This document shows, in pieces, positions 23,770 to 35,700 of a stretch of 64,000 bases of DNA. Position 1 is the stretch's first letter; every line of letters starts with the position of its first letter. The DNA lies in the NCBI GenBank assembly GCA_013396655.1, contig WBMV01007388.1:43421-107420 (forward strand). Direction: 5' to 3'. Below the pieces are notes generated by a model that was not told where the DNA came from, searched no databases, and was given only the letters and a program-made list of their open reading frames with translations. Made by a program: the position numbers and the translations under genes. Origin of the DNA: Campylorhamphus procurvoides. Lineage: Eukaryota; Chordata; Aves; Passeriformes; Dendrocolaptidae.

Positions 23770-25826
23770 TAGGAAGTGAGTTTTCACACTGCTCCTAACA
23801 GAGGTGACTGGGATCAGTATTAGAAACTACAGAAGCAGGTGTGCAAGCTGCAATGCCCATGCTTTGTGACCTGGCTTCGTGGTCAGTGAAACCACTGGTA
23901 CTGCCAAAGGGTGTGGGTTTGTTTGTGTCCCCTCACCTCCAGCTCTCCATGCATACTCAGCACAAGCAGCTGCTCCTCCAGCTGTACAAGCAAGAGAACT
24001 GGTGCAAAGGAGGTGGCAAGAATATGAGCCTTGCAAGAGGAAACTGTTGCTTCAGTGCCTGAGGAGCAGCACTGCGGTCATGAAGACATCTGAGATTGGT
24101 GGAGGATCAGCTCTTCAGAGGGTGTTCTAGAGAGCTAAATTTAATTACAATAGTTGCATAGCTAGCCTTCATCTGACACTTGCTCATACATCATGCTGAG
24201 TTTAGTTTAATGATTTTTCTGCATTTTTCAATGCAGAAATTTCTTGAATCATCATTCTTTTCCTGCTGTGTTCCTAAGTTACTTCGCCCAGGTGTTGTCA
24301 TTAACTTCTTTAAACAAGGAAATAGAAAGGAAAATAGTTTCTTTGCAACAGTCTCTTGCATAGTAAAATAAAAAAGGAGTTACTGTAACACCAACACTGC
24401 CAATGTTCCTTTATCATTGCAGTATGACCAGATTTGCAGACTTGGGAGAGAGTTACAGTTTGGAACTTAAATGGAACTATAAATGGAAGAAAAACATTTT
24501 TAACACTAGTTAAAAATATCTTTAATGTTCCATTTCCAAAATATATACCGATCTGCAGGTCTAGACAGAAGATGGCAGAGGGAAAGACTGAAGATGCATT
24601 ACTGCATTTCAAAATTAGCCTGAGGTACAATTTTGAGGGCAATGCTGGGCTGTTTTGTGAGGGTCTGCAGGTGTGTAAATCAAAGCAATCAGATGAAGCC
24701 ACTGGAGCAAAAGCATTGAAATCAAGTTCTACCACCTGAAGCACTACCCTGTTAGAAAACAACTCTCCTCTTACTTTGTCGCAAGAGCATTGAAAGTAAA
24801 ATAACTGTCATGGAATTTTGTAAATAACAAAACCCATAATTGTTCTTTTTCTGGCATGCTAAGTATTCAGCAGCAAACTCTGAGGGGAAGGGGGAACTGT
24901 ACAACGAGACACTGAATTGAACCTTTCATCAAACACTTGTATGGAAAAGGTATGGAATAACTTAGTCTCTATAACCGCTGTAAGACACTATTTCTTTCTT
25001 AGTCCTGATTGTATTGAGCCTTGCATGAAACAACAGCATTTTTGATGAATAAATGACAGATTTGGGAGAATAAATTTAACAGCCAACAGTTTCATTTGTA
25101 TGTTTAAAGCTGAAAAGCTTCAGTGGATCACCCTGCAACTCAATTACTAAAAACATTTCTGGATTTTTCATCATTGGTTTGGTTTTAAACACGATTCTTC
25201 TCTAAGACCATAATGTGTAACCAGAAGATGAAATAATGACACCATGATTCAAAAGCAAGTCAGGGAGATGTTAAAGTGGTTACTAGACCAATGCTGACAA
25301 ACAGTTTAAAACTAACAGGTGTAGCTCTGTAAAAAATAAAACTTGTTATTTAATCTACAGTAATTCAATGGTAGCTAATACTTGGTACCCATTCCAGTGT
25401 TGAAGACACTGCAAAGTGCTGTAGGATTTAAGATTGGTTTGTGACAAATCCAGCTCAAGAAGGTGAAACTTTAACTCAGGCATCATTCACTCCAAGGACT
25501 TTAGCATGAGTTCATTGGGAGGGACATGGCCATATTCTTTTTTTTTGTGTGAGTTTAGGTGATGTTCATGTATTTACAATCAAACAGACCTTCCATTGCC
25601 CATGATGTAACTCACTGATAGCAAAAAAATTATTCATGCTTCTTTTCATATCACACGATGGTGGCAAGAACGAGAGAACATGCTTGTCTAACATTGTTTT
25701 GATAAGGGTAAATTCTCTGAAGACAAAGCAATTGAAATGGAAGGCCAGACATCCTCAGTTCATTTTCCTTAGTGTAGCTACTGTTATCTTCAGTGAAATG
25801 TTAGGAGAATCTTCTCCCTTAAGCAG

Positions 25827-25994
25827 CTACGGCATCTCAGTGACTGGACGTTTCTGTTTCAAAGTGTCAATGAGAGACAATACTCCTCTTTTTACATTAG
25901 TTGTAACTCTTCTAGTCACCGAGTCTGCAGGGGGTGGGGGCGGTCGAACCTTCTGTGAAGGAGGTCTGGCTACTAAGCACTTCTGATACCGTAA
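25827..25994 (-). CDS. APBB2: APBB2 terminal coding exon
   Basis: The acceptor on the minus strand is TTGCAG just above 25994. It encodes [20 protein letters not shown], a proline run, and ends PVTEMP with TAG at 25829-25827. It completes the last PTB2 helix and carries the basic C-terminal tail. 56 codons including the stop. Confidence 0.95.
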   Translation of the reverse strand, partial: LRYQKCLVARPPSQKVRPPPPPADSVTRRVTTNVKRGVLSLIDTLKQKRPVTEMP

Positions 25995-28900
25995 CTGCAA
26001 CAAAGCAAAACCATTCTGCAATCATTATCCAATAATTTCACAGAGCATTTCAAATACACTCTAAGTACCTCCTCATTAAATATAGTCAAACCTCTGTTTT
26101 AGCTGTGACAGAAAGCTCAGCTGAAGTAAATGGGACATTGATCTGTCAATGTGTGGGCAGAAACTGTTCCTTAGTGCACAATAGATACTAAATCATACAA
26201 ACAGCCATCTGAAAACTGAAAAATAAGTTTTCTGGGTTCAGCTACTCTGGAAAAAGGATTACTTTCACTATATCACCACTGGACTGTAGAACAATTGTGT
26301 AGTGAGATAAAAGATTTCCAACTTACATAGACATTGCAGAGGTTAGGAGGGAAGATGATTAAAGGAACATTGTTCACTAAATTGGCACTTCAAACTTTAA
26401 AATGTTTGGATTTTAATTGATTAAACATATAATACCGATTCCTGTTTTTATGTTTTTTCTGTTCCTGTCTTGAAATCAATATTATTGCAGATTTGGAGAG
26501 ATGATTATTTATGGAAGCAGCGAAAAATCTAACTGCTATTGAATGCCTTTGAAGAAGGTCACTTACCATGCAAGCAGCCTGAACAGCTTCTGATACATTG
26601 CCTGCATTTGGTTCACACCAAAAAACGTGGCACTCAAAATGCTGGTTTCCTGTATCCATAATGAAGGCGAATGTGTGAATGTCTTTGCCTACTCCCATGA
26701 AGGACAGGAACCGCACACGACACTCCACCATGACCTCCTCTTCATTCTGGTAATGAATCAAATGATCATTACTCTTGGATACTCTGTGGAACTTCCAGTT
26801 TTGATTACCTAGGAGGACACACTGAAACAGCACTGTAATTCCTTCTGACCTATCTGCATATACTCAGTGTGGCTGGGCCTGAGCTGGATGTCCCCTTCTA
26901 GGCTGACACCAGAAAACCGAGGCTTTGGGCATTAGCACTGAGCATGTTGTGCATTTTACAAACTGCTTGTTTTGTGAAGAAACAAAACAACACAGCTATA
27001 ATGACTCCAAAACATGGTCCCCTATCACTGGTATGTTACAGAGGTATTGGTCTAGTACCTCATCTAAGGATACATCATAGGATACAAGACTTCCTTATGG
27101 AAAATGCTCTACATTTTCCTCTGTAACAGAGATTTAAATATTACTCTTGGCTTCCATACCAAGAATAAGGTAAATACAGTTTGGAATTTAGGATTGTTAC
27201 TTAGGGCTTAACCTACAACATTTTAGGCTCCAAATTCCTAGAAAGAACAACAATGGATTTAAATATCTAATGAATACTTATAATAATTTATTCCTGAGAA
27301 CATGCTTGGAATGCTAAAGAAAGCTGAAGCTGATACAAGCAGTAAGAGCCTCTGCAGATTCTGGAAAAAAATAAAATGCAAAATAAGCAAATGAATTCCA
27401 ACGTAAATTAACTCTACTAGTGTTTCTGTGTTCCTGATTTTCAACACTCATATAATGTTAAATGTGTTTTAAACAAGAGAGTCTGCCTTACTCTTTCATT
27501 GATTACTGTGACAGTAGCATCAGCAACATTCATGGTAACTGCCATCCAGTCATCTTTGCTAGAGGAAGCCATTAGACTCTCAATGGCACTATTCAGAGTA
27601 TCCATTCCTAAAAGAGAAGAAAATGCAATAATGAAAAATAAATTAAAATATGTAAACAATAACAAAACTTTTTATCTTCACATTGTACTCCAGAAAACAT
27701 TGTTTTGGACTCCTTATTAAAATTAATTTGATGATGGAAAGAAATACTGTGAAGTTGTATTTCTTCATCTGCAAAATGAAAACAGGCGCCTCTGGCTTAT
27801 AAAAACCAGGACAGTATCTTGTTTAGCTGCTGCACCATTTCATTTCTCCAGGGCCCTTTTCATTAATAGCAGAGCTCATATTCAGAGAAAGCCATAGAAA
27901 GAAACTTTGCCTTCTTGGCAGCTCCCAAAATACCTTGGTTGCAAAACACATGTTCATATGATGCCCTGAGCATTAGATCTCTTCATTCCTGATTCATATG
28001 ACAGAAACACAAGAGTTGCTACCCTTCAAAAATCATGCATTTACACTTGGCTAGACAGAGTCCAGCTTTTAGAGCTTATGCGAGGTACTTTGGAAGACAC
28101 TCAAATGTTACATACCCACAGGTTTAGCTACAGGTAGCATGCCCAGGTACTGGACGTGGAACTTCTGTACCAGTTCTGTCTTTGGTGTTGGGAAATCTAC
28201 TGCATGGGAACAAAAGTCAATTTCTGTTAATCAGCATTCACAGCAGGGAAAACCACTTTTATTTCATCAATTACATAAAGCAGTTTATCCTGTAATTGTC
28301 CTCTGAAGGTATTGTATTGATTAAAACAAATCTTTACTCCTTCTAACAAGAACAAGCCTCAATAGTTTCTGAAGGACTTAGGAAAAAATTTCTATCAGCT
28401 AATTTTTGGTCAATGCTAAGAAGAAGGTCATGTAATATTGCTGGCATATTAAAACCCAGAAAATAGAGATGAACAGGTCTCTGAGACATACAGACCTAAA
28501 CTGGTGGAACAAGAAGCAAATAACGTCTTGTAAAGCTAACAAAGAGTATGTTCTCTGGCAATACTTTCAAAATAGCAACTACTAAGGTATGACTAATAAA
28601 GGCACAAAAAGGCAACTTCCTTCTACCATGCAGTAGTGTGCAAAAGACCCTTCAGCTGGATGACAACCCACTTGCACCCCTTGCCTCAGCAGTTTCTAAA
28701 ACAGATGCTGAACATGGGAGGAGTACTCCTATGACTCCTCTGAATCCAAGTGATTAACTGGAGTATATTCTGGTTTTAAGTGTGACGGACCAAAATGGTT
28801 AATGGGTTAAACATTGTTAGGTAACCGAACCCCACTCCCTGCCCAAATGTGCCTCCTGGATTTCAAGGAACAGGACTGTGAGTTAAGCCTCCTGACTGGA

Positions 28901-31900
28901 ACTTCAGATAAATGTGTGGTACTATTGTCTGATCAACTCAGGTTTAAGGTGAAGTAAACAAGGTTGGGAGAAGGCCACAGCCCACAGACTCATTCTCACA
29001 CTCTTCCCCTCCCTGAGAGACTGGATTGTTAATGGCTCCAGCAATCAGCAGGCTGCTTTGCTAACCATGTGCAGAGTGGCACCCAGGTGCTGAGGGCACT
29101 ATACCCAACACCTCAGGCTACAAACTGGGTGTTGAACGGTAAGAGGCAAACCCTACAAGGCAGGGTAGTGTTTTTGTCCGTACACAAATGACTCAGGTGT
29201 GGTAACTCCCCTCCGGGGAAGCACACGAGACAATGCATGGCCCGAGGTATTCATCTCTGCCGTGGGTCAAAACTGGCCATAAGGGACTCAACTGTGCTGA
29301 CATAACAGGCAGCTGTACCATCTGAGAAGGCCTCAAAGACTCATGAAATGTCCCATGATTGTAAAACTCCCTGTCCCAGGAGCAGTATTAGGTGTTCCCA
29401 CCTGAGCCTGAGTGTGTGCAACTCATGAAATCTTTGAGTTTTGTGGGCTTGCCCCACCAGATCAAGACCATCACTTCAACCAACAGACACCGGAATTGCA
29501 ACTACCAAGTCTCATTGCTGTATCCAGTGGGTGGTGACTACATATCTTTCTACTTTTATCCTTTCTTTTCCTTATACGCTTTCTTCAGTGTTATTTTTAT
29601 GCTTTTTTATTGCTATATTACTACAGATAATACCAACCAAAATGGCTACAATATCCATTTTCCTTTGCAACCAAATTGTTTTAAAATAAACCCTACATAT
29701 ATATAGTTACTAACACCAATCACTCAGTGTCTTTAACTTTAATCCACCAGTATCCACAAATAACTAAGACTGAATTTGCAACACTTGCACTTCAAAATAA
29801 AAGAGGAAATGCATAAGTTGACATAACTGAGTAGGAGTCCATTACTGTCAACATAACCAATAAAAATATTTAAAGCAATACACATTACTGTCAACATAAC
29901 CAATAAAAATATTTAAAGCAATACAAGAATAGGTTACAGTCAGGTACAATAATTAAAACACAGGATTGCTCTCCACCCAGCATGCTCAGTTTTTGTCAAA
30001 AGCTGCATCAGAAACAAAATGTATCTAAAATAAGACCATCCTGTGGATACTAGCTGCAATACACTGTACCTTGCAGAGGAACATCAAGGGTGACATTTGT
30101 CCTGTCTTGCAATGAGCTGCAAGCCATAGCTTTAGCATTCTTCCTTTCAGCCATAATCTGAAGAAGACAGTGATAATACAGTATTTAAAAAAGTACAGCA
30201 GCATTATTCCTATAACAATCCCAGTTTCTGAAATCTGAAGTAAGTCAGAAGCCACATGACTAAGCAGGTTATTCTTTTTAAATAGAAAGAATTTTCCTCC
30301 ACTTTATTCACCATTCCTTAACTACAGAAAATTTAAGTGGTGTTCAAGACTAGACAAAAGATAGATGGAAGAAGAAAAAAAACTCTAGCCATTTTTATCA
30401 CAGTAAAATTGCAGCGAGGAGTGATATAACAAGAAAAAAATATTTGACACACAAAGAAGAGTGTTCATTATTCCTCTCTGAACTATCTTCTGCTGTGTAT
30501 AATTTTTTCCTCCATTTTTACATTTATTCTGGAACTAAAAATCCCATACAAAATACAACCTGTTCTTCCCCCAAAATGTGTAATATTAACAAAAGAGGAA
30601 AAAAAACCTCTGCTTCAAAATAACCATTTTGGATGGTTGTTCTCTGTAAATATATGACTGAGAAGGTATCCAGGGAAGTGAATAGAGGCTTCCCAAAGCT
30701 CATATATGAAACACTGCTATATGCTTCTTTACGCTATGTCTGCTCACTGTAATTACACCATAAAGATAACTAGTGTTACTGCAGATGACACTTGGTCTGA
30801 GGATGCTTCTAGCACATTTCTCTCCCCTGGTCCCCTCCTTTTTTTTAAGTTTTATATTCTGAAGGTATTTTCTATTGCAGGGACACATGGGAATATTCCT
30901 ACCCACTCTTGAAGAGAAATAATACACTCTAGCTTAGAAGAAACCCTGATTCATCAGCGAGGTCCAGTGTGTCAGCACATGCCAAGGGCTCCCCTGAATC
31001 AGGATCATATCTATTGCTGAATTAACTGTGTTACTCTTAGCTATAGTTTTAAATGCATATTTGTACTCTTATCCAAAATTAATCTCAGAAGTTTCGTGTC
31101 ATAGTTACTTATGTGACAGCTCTACTCCCTTTCTGATACCCTGTGTATTGCTACCACAGCATTTACTTGATGCTGACCTTACTGGATAAAAGCAGCTATG
31201 GTAGGGCCTGTGTAGCACGTTTTTTCCTGCCAGACTGCTGGAAACACCTGTGTGAACTGCAGTTGGAGGAAAACCAGGAGGAGCATGAAAGGTCTAGGCT
31301 TCTCCAGTCAGCCATTGCTGCAGTCCCTGGTATTACATTTGACCAAGCACCGCCTGCAGCCTCTTGGCCAAGCCAAGCAGCGCCCTGAGTGCTGCTGCTG
31401 GCACTCCCTCTGTCACCCAAACCAGGATAAATCTGCCAGGCTTTGCACAACTGCTGGGCTACCTCCTGCCTCAGGCATAACTTTGCTGCCCAGGTGGTTA
31501 CAGTAATGCACACTGTGTATATGCTCATGTTGCTTGCATGAAACATCACAAACAAGTTCAGTACCACATCTGCAGTGTTGGAAAAAAGGAGAATTTTTTA
31601 GACTATACAACTGACCACAGAGAAGAGTTTGGCATCACTGATTCCATTCACTAACATGGAGACAAAATGTAAAAAACAAATGCCAGGTATAGAGTAGAAG
31701 TTTAAAACTTGTAGGTTTCCTAAATAGCCTTTCTAGAAGTGCTGTGACTCATGAGGAGGGACAAGTTACACAGGGATAACCGATAAAGTTATTCATCCAC
31801 ATAGCCCACTTTTCCTGTGGTGCAAACTGCCATTTTTTAAGGAAAATCAAAATGAGCACTTTTAAAATTTTTTGAATTTTTTAAAAAGAGGGATGCAGTT

Positions 31901-32747
31901 TCAAATCCACCACTGCTCAGTAAAAGAGGATTTTAAAGTATATTGGTTTAACTTCCTGTTTCTAAAGCATTTCAATCAGATTGCCTGCTGTAAAGGATGT
32001 GCTGGCTTGCTACTGCTGAAATAACTGTACAAAGGACACTCACAAACAGATCATCCAAGAAAACCAAATTAATAACCAGCAAATGGTGTCAAATCTACAA
32101 GGTAAAATGACCAAAATGAACAGTCCTTTCCAGTAGTATGGATAACACTATCATAAGCAGGAGCAAAGATGCTTTAGTATTCATAACTAGAGTACCTTAA
32201 ACTCCCTCTTCTCCATGATTTTTTTTAAAAATACAGTTAGCAACTATTTTCCCATCTCTCCTGCAGGATAACACCGTTGAATAGCACCATTCAAACAAGG
32301 TCTGGTTTATTTATGGAGTTTAAGATCACAGTTTATTATTCATTGAAGCTCTGTGTTCTTTTTCCATTTTGAATGTGCAGCTTCTCTATTATTCATGAAA
32401 ACCTTCAGTCTCTATACACACTTGTCAAATCAAAAGCACATACCCTCCTCAAATCTAAATGCTCACCTTCCCATAATTACCATCCATTTGCATACTTTCC
32501 TTTACAAATTCTCTGTATTATTTCTTGTTGCCAGTGATGTAAACTAAATTAGCATGCATACAACTGCTGATTACATATATGTACGAGGCTCAGTGACCTC
32601 TAAACAGATGAATGCATTTTAAATCCACTTGCCTTGGAGCAGATTTCGTGCAAACTGGTAGCAATGGCTTTTGCAGGTGTGTCACATCGAAACACATGAC
32701 ATTTCAGAATTCTTGTGTCTTTGTCTCTTGCCACATAAGCAAAGTCT
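25827..32747 (-). CDS. APBB2: APBB2 (Fe65L1), C-terminal six coding exons
   Basis: On the minus strand the exons are 32747-32633, 30157-30070, 28196-28116, 27607-27492, 26746-26567 and 25994-25827, 748 nt in all, giving about 248 residues plus TAG. All joins keep frame. APBB2 is a cytoplasmic adaptor with a WW domain and two PTB domains; PTB2 binds the NPxY motif of APP-family proteins. Visible here are the end of PTB1 ([20 protein letters not shown]), the complete PTB2 ([20 protein letters not shown] through [20 protein letters not shown] and [20 protein letters not shown]) and the C-terminal VTEMP end. The protein is partial because WW and most of PTB1 are encoded further 5' (higher coordinates), not found in this window. 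Paralogues APBB1 and APBB3 differ in these segments. It is convergent with NSUN7, as in human. Confidence 0.95.
26567..26746 (-). CDS. APBB2: APBB2 PTB2 core exon
   Basis: The acceptor is ATTACCAG above 26746 and the donor is GTAAGT at 26566-26561. It encodes exactly 60 codons from [13 protein letters not shown] to EAVQAACM, in phase 0 at both ends. This is the beta-sheet and start of the C-terminal helix of PTB2, with [15 protein letters not shown] intact. Confidence 0.95.
27492..27607 (-). CDS. APBB2: APBB2 PTB2 exon
   Basis: The acceptor is TTTTAG above 27607 and the donor is GTAAGG at 27491-27486. It encodes [12 protein letters not shown], then [21 protein letters not shown]. 116 nt, entering in phase 1 and leaving in phase 0. 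Confidence 0.93.
28116..28196 (-). CDS. APBB2: APBB2 PTB2 first-strand exon
   Basis: The acceptor is CAGTAG above 28196 and the donor is GTATGT at 28115-28110. This 81-nt exon encodes [18 protein letters not shown] and MLPVAKPV. It begins the PTB2 fold. Both ends are phase 1. Confidence 0.93.
28779..29755 (+). mobile_element. LTR-like repeat, copy 1, antisense in APBB2 intron
   Basis: This stretch starts TGTGACGGACCAAA. It carries an ATCAAGACC...CCATCACTT block, AACTACCAAGTCTCATTGCTG, a T-rich segment, CAGATAATACCAACCAAAATGG and AATAAA near 29686. A second stretch at 36762-37256 shows the same landmarks in the same order. The shared start, internal order and poly-A signal suggest a retroviral LTR family. 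I could not find a clean target-site duplication, so the ends are approximate. Confidence 0.6.
29840..29925. repeat. Perfect 43-bp tandem duplication
   Basis: 29840-29882 and 29883-29925 are identical. The unit contains AACATAACCAATAAAAATA. The identity points to a recent slippage or duplication event in the APBB2 intron. Confidence 0.95.
30070..30157 (-). CDS. APBB2: APBB2 inter-PTB linker exon
   Basis: The acceptor is CTTCTTCAG above 30157 and the donor is GTACAG at 30069-30064. This 88-nt exon encodes [20 protein letters not shown] and NVTLDVPLQ, the end of the PTB1 helix and the linker. It enters in phase 0 and leaves in phase 1. Confidence 0.92.
30158..32632 (-). other. APBB2: APBB2 GC-AG intron
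   Basis: This is a 2.5-kb intron bounded by the GC donor and a normal acceptor. A slightly GC-richer patch at about 31200-31500 has overlapping open frames on both strands but no recognised product. Nothing else is supported. Confidence 0.7.
32627..32632 (-). promoter_or_regulatory. APBB2: Non-canonical GC splice donor (GCAAGT)
   Basis: The exon ends TCCAAG and the intron starts GCAAGT, the consensus for the minor GC-AG class. The partner acceptor is the CTTCTTCAG above 30157. A single T-to-C change in GTAAGT-like donors gives this form. Confidence 0.85.
32633..32747 (-). CDS. APBB2: APBB2 PTB1 exon, followed by a GC donor
   Basis: The acceptor is TTTACACAG above 32747, with a pyrimidine-poor but acceptable tract. 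It encodes [19 protein letters not shown], then [19 protein letters not shown]. It ends in phase 0 at AAG followed by GCAAGT (32632-32627), a GC-type donor. The nearest GT lies four bases further and would break the frame with the conserved IMAERK exon. Confidence 0.93.
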
Positions 32748-35700
32748 CTGTGTAAACAAACAAGCTGACATATTAGAAACAAGTGAAACAAATTATGGCA
32801 TTAGAATCAGTAGCACCTCCACAACAGCAAGTCCTACTTCAGTTTAACAGGTGTGTGCCTCAGCTTTCAAAAATAAAACACAGGCCTTAGACAAAACAGA
32901 TCTACAAATGTAATAAACTGCTTACTCATGAAACATAAATCTAAAGTTTGGTGCTTAATCTACATAATTAAGAATTATGGCTCATTATGGTTTTCTAACC
33001 ATGCAGCTTACTTAAGTTATAAACCGTAATTCCAAACGTAATTGTAAACACATAGGAAAATTTACTCAAATATTTTATTGAAGATGAAATGGGGAGAGAA
33101 TTACAATTTAGGACAGAAAATATATGCAGCTCTTAACTGCTAAAAAAAATGAGAAACAGCATACAAGATTGCAGTTAGAGAAAAATCATATTTCAAAGGA
33201 CTATATAAAGTGTTTAAAATATGCAGATAGTAATTAGAGATCTGGTTGCATAAGGGAGATGTGAACCTGCTGAGCTTTGCTTACACTAATTGCCCTAAAT
33301 TTCTGACCTTATTTTTTCAAAAGTTAAATAAGGCTGACCTATAAAAGATACTTCTGCATTGTACTGTCGAGTCACCACAGCATAGTATAGCTTTCTAGCA
33401 TGGGTGAAGGAAGTGCCAGGCTTAGGTTTATTTGTTCTCTGGCTGCTTAAGAGTTTGGGCACTTCTGCAAGAGTTGAAGCTGTATATACTGAGTCAGGAA
33501 GAAGCCTGGCTTTTCCTGGCTGCTATTCTTGCTATACCAGACTTTGTTCTCTGGTCTTGCACCTCTGCTTTTTCATGTCCTCAAAGCAACCACAGCCCAT
33601 TCCTACTCTGTGACCCCCCTGTTACCTCCAGATTTCTCTAGGACTTTGCATCCCTGGCAGACTTTAACTGAGTAGTAATTAAACCAGACAAGCAAAGCTT
33701 GAGCTCCCAATAGCCTCTTAAGCCTGAAATCTCTTTTCAATGCCTTTCTGCCTTACACATAAATAATTACCAGCAAGACTCTAACTGGTAAAGAGATAGG
33801 AAGGATACTCCTAAACCACAGGCTTAGTATAAACTCAAGTATTTCCATTTATAAAAGTCTGTAAATATTCCAAACAGGGTTTAATGCAGCATGGATGACC
33901 AATTTCTTTACTCATTTTAGATGCCCAGTGAATTGAAGAATTTTATACCAAAGCTATTCAGGGAGAAAAAGAGAGACTGTGGCAGATGGATTGCTGGCCT
34001 TCCAGCTCTGCACGAGACATGAACACTGTCCTGCAGTTAAGGACAGTACCTTGGTCCAAGTGAACTGCACTAGATTTTGCCCTTCATGAGCCCTTGCAAT
34101 GTAAGGGCTGCTCAGTAACAGGTACAGGTGGTTATTCCATCTAACTGCTTTGCAACCTGAAGCCTGATGAACAATACTTAAACCCCAAACCACACAAAAC
34201 AATAAGGGGATGAGATTTGAAAGCAATTCCACATGACAGAACCATGAAGAAACACAGTGAAGCTGGAGGCCCCTCTCCATCTCACTGCATCCCAACCTGC
34301 AATGGCACACACTAGGGCACAGCAGAGACCGGAGGCAGCACATGGTGCGTGTTGTCACCTGAACCCTTCCTGCATGGGAGAATGCAGCCCATGGGCTGCA
34401 CTGGCTTTCAGTGGCTGCAACACTGTCCTCCAGCATGTAAGACACAGGCACCCTGGGGAGGGATGGTCTTTCACCCAACTGCTCATGACCTGCAGGAAAA
34501 ATAATAAGGCAATAATCCAGGAAGGTGCTGTCTATTAAAGAAGATGCCCCGAGGTTTTCTAACTCCAGACTGACCCAAAAACCTTCATCCACAAGAGCCT
34601 TTTGGCCTGTTGTTCCTTTTTGCTGCACTGCAAGGTCACAGAGATGCTGATTTCCAGCTGGAATCTTGCTCCTGGAAAAAGGCTGATGCTTTTGGTTCAT
34701 CTGCAATTGCTTTAGAATGGTTTCCTCCTAGATTAATGTTTCAAAAGCAACCTGAAGATTCCTAGTTAGATTCTAGTAATACAGCTAAGAAAAGGGGGTA
34801 TGGCTCACTTATGGCTTAGGAAAAATTAGCAGCTATGGGGAAAGAAAATGAAACCAAGCTCCCCATAGAAAACCTTTGAGAATTCTGCCTTTTGAAGTAA
34901 GCTTTCAACATTACTGGTGCTTCTCCTGAAAGTTCTGTGGGGCAGGTCTCTGGAAATGCTCAGGTTCACAGAAGTCTCACATACAATATCCTGAGCTCTG
35001 AAGAGACCTTGCCTGGTTTGAGAGCTTTGAGGAATTTCCAAACATCATAAGCATTTCAGATTTTTGTTTTCTATGTGTTTGGCTTTAGCTGCCATCTTTA
35101 AAATGTCTTAAGTTAGACTTCACATTTTTGAGTCCAAATACTGTCCCTTAAAAATATTTTAACCGCAATTCAAAAACATCATTCACTTAACAGACAAGGA
35201 TTCTCTACCACAACTTCATTAAGACCTCCCCCCCGCCTTCCATGCAAGAAAAACTTGCTGACAGTGACCATGACTTGCAGGGTAGTAAAAACATAGAGCA
35301 TTAACAAGCACACTGCTGCACACACCTTATTATTGATCAAGGTCTATTCTTTCAGAGGGCAGGAATAATAGCTGAAGTCTGTGTTTGCATTAACTTAAAA
35401 TAACATTAGAAGTCATCTATGTGACCATTACATGGTTATTAATTACCATTTACAAGCATTTATGTCAAATCAATATTATTCCTTTGAGGACTAATAAACA
35501 GGTGACGTATAAATTTCTTTACAAGATGATCCTAGGAAGAGCATCCTGTGCTGTTTTGCCAAGATGCTTGCACTGCACAGAAGCCTGCTCAAATGAACAG
35601 AAATCTGCATACCCTGAGGTGGCTATACAATATGAGGATTCCCAATTGTAAGATCAGCACCTCAGAGGAGTTGAACGCTCAGAAGATAACCTGCCCCTTC

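Larger units (their letters stand above)
19449..25826. other. Convergent 3' regions of NSUN7 and APBB2
   Basis: This stretch separates the NSUN7 stop and the APBB2 stop and must hold both 3' UTRs. Plus-strand AATAAA signals occur at 21178-21183 and 21915-21920. Minus-strand AATAAA signals (TTTATT on the given strand) occur at 21808-21813, 21617-21622, 21072-21077, 20049-20054 and 19737-19742. None is proven. A small CR1 fragment lies at about 23631-23769. Open frames here show no recognisable product. Confidence 0.6.
25995..28115 (-). other. APBB2: Short APBB2 introns around PTB2
   Basis: Introns 25995-26566, 26747-27491 and 27608-28115 are ordinary AT-rich sequence. No mobile element or RNA gene is evident. 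Open frames extending from the exons into these introns are run-ons. Confidence 0.7.

Noticed and set aside
30025..30255. 76-codon minus-strand frame beginning MASDLLQIS
   Set aside because: It overlaps the APBB2 linker exon in the wrong frame; the correct frame (IMAERKNAK) fits the family and both splice sites.
31196..31567. Minus-strand 123-codon frame within the APBB2 GC-AG intron
   Set aside because: No family resemblance, opposed by open frames on the other strand; probably a GC-richer patch with few stops.
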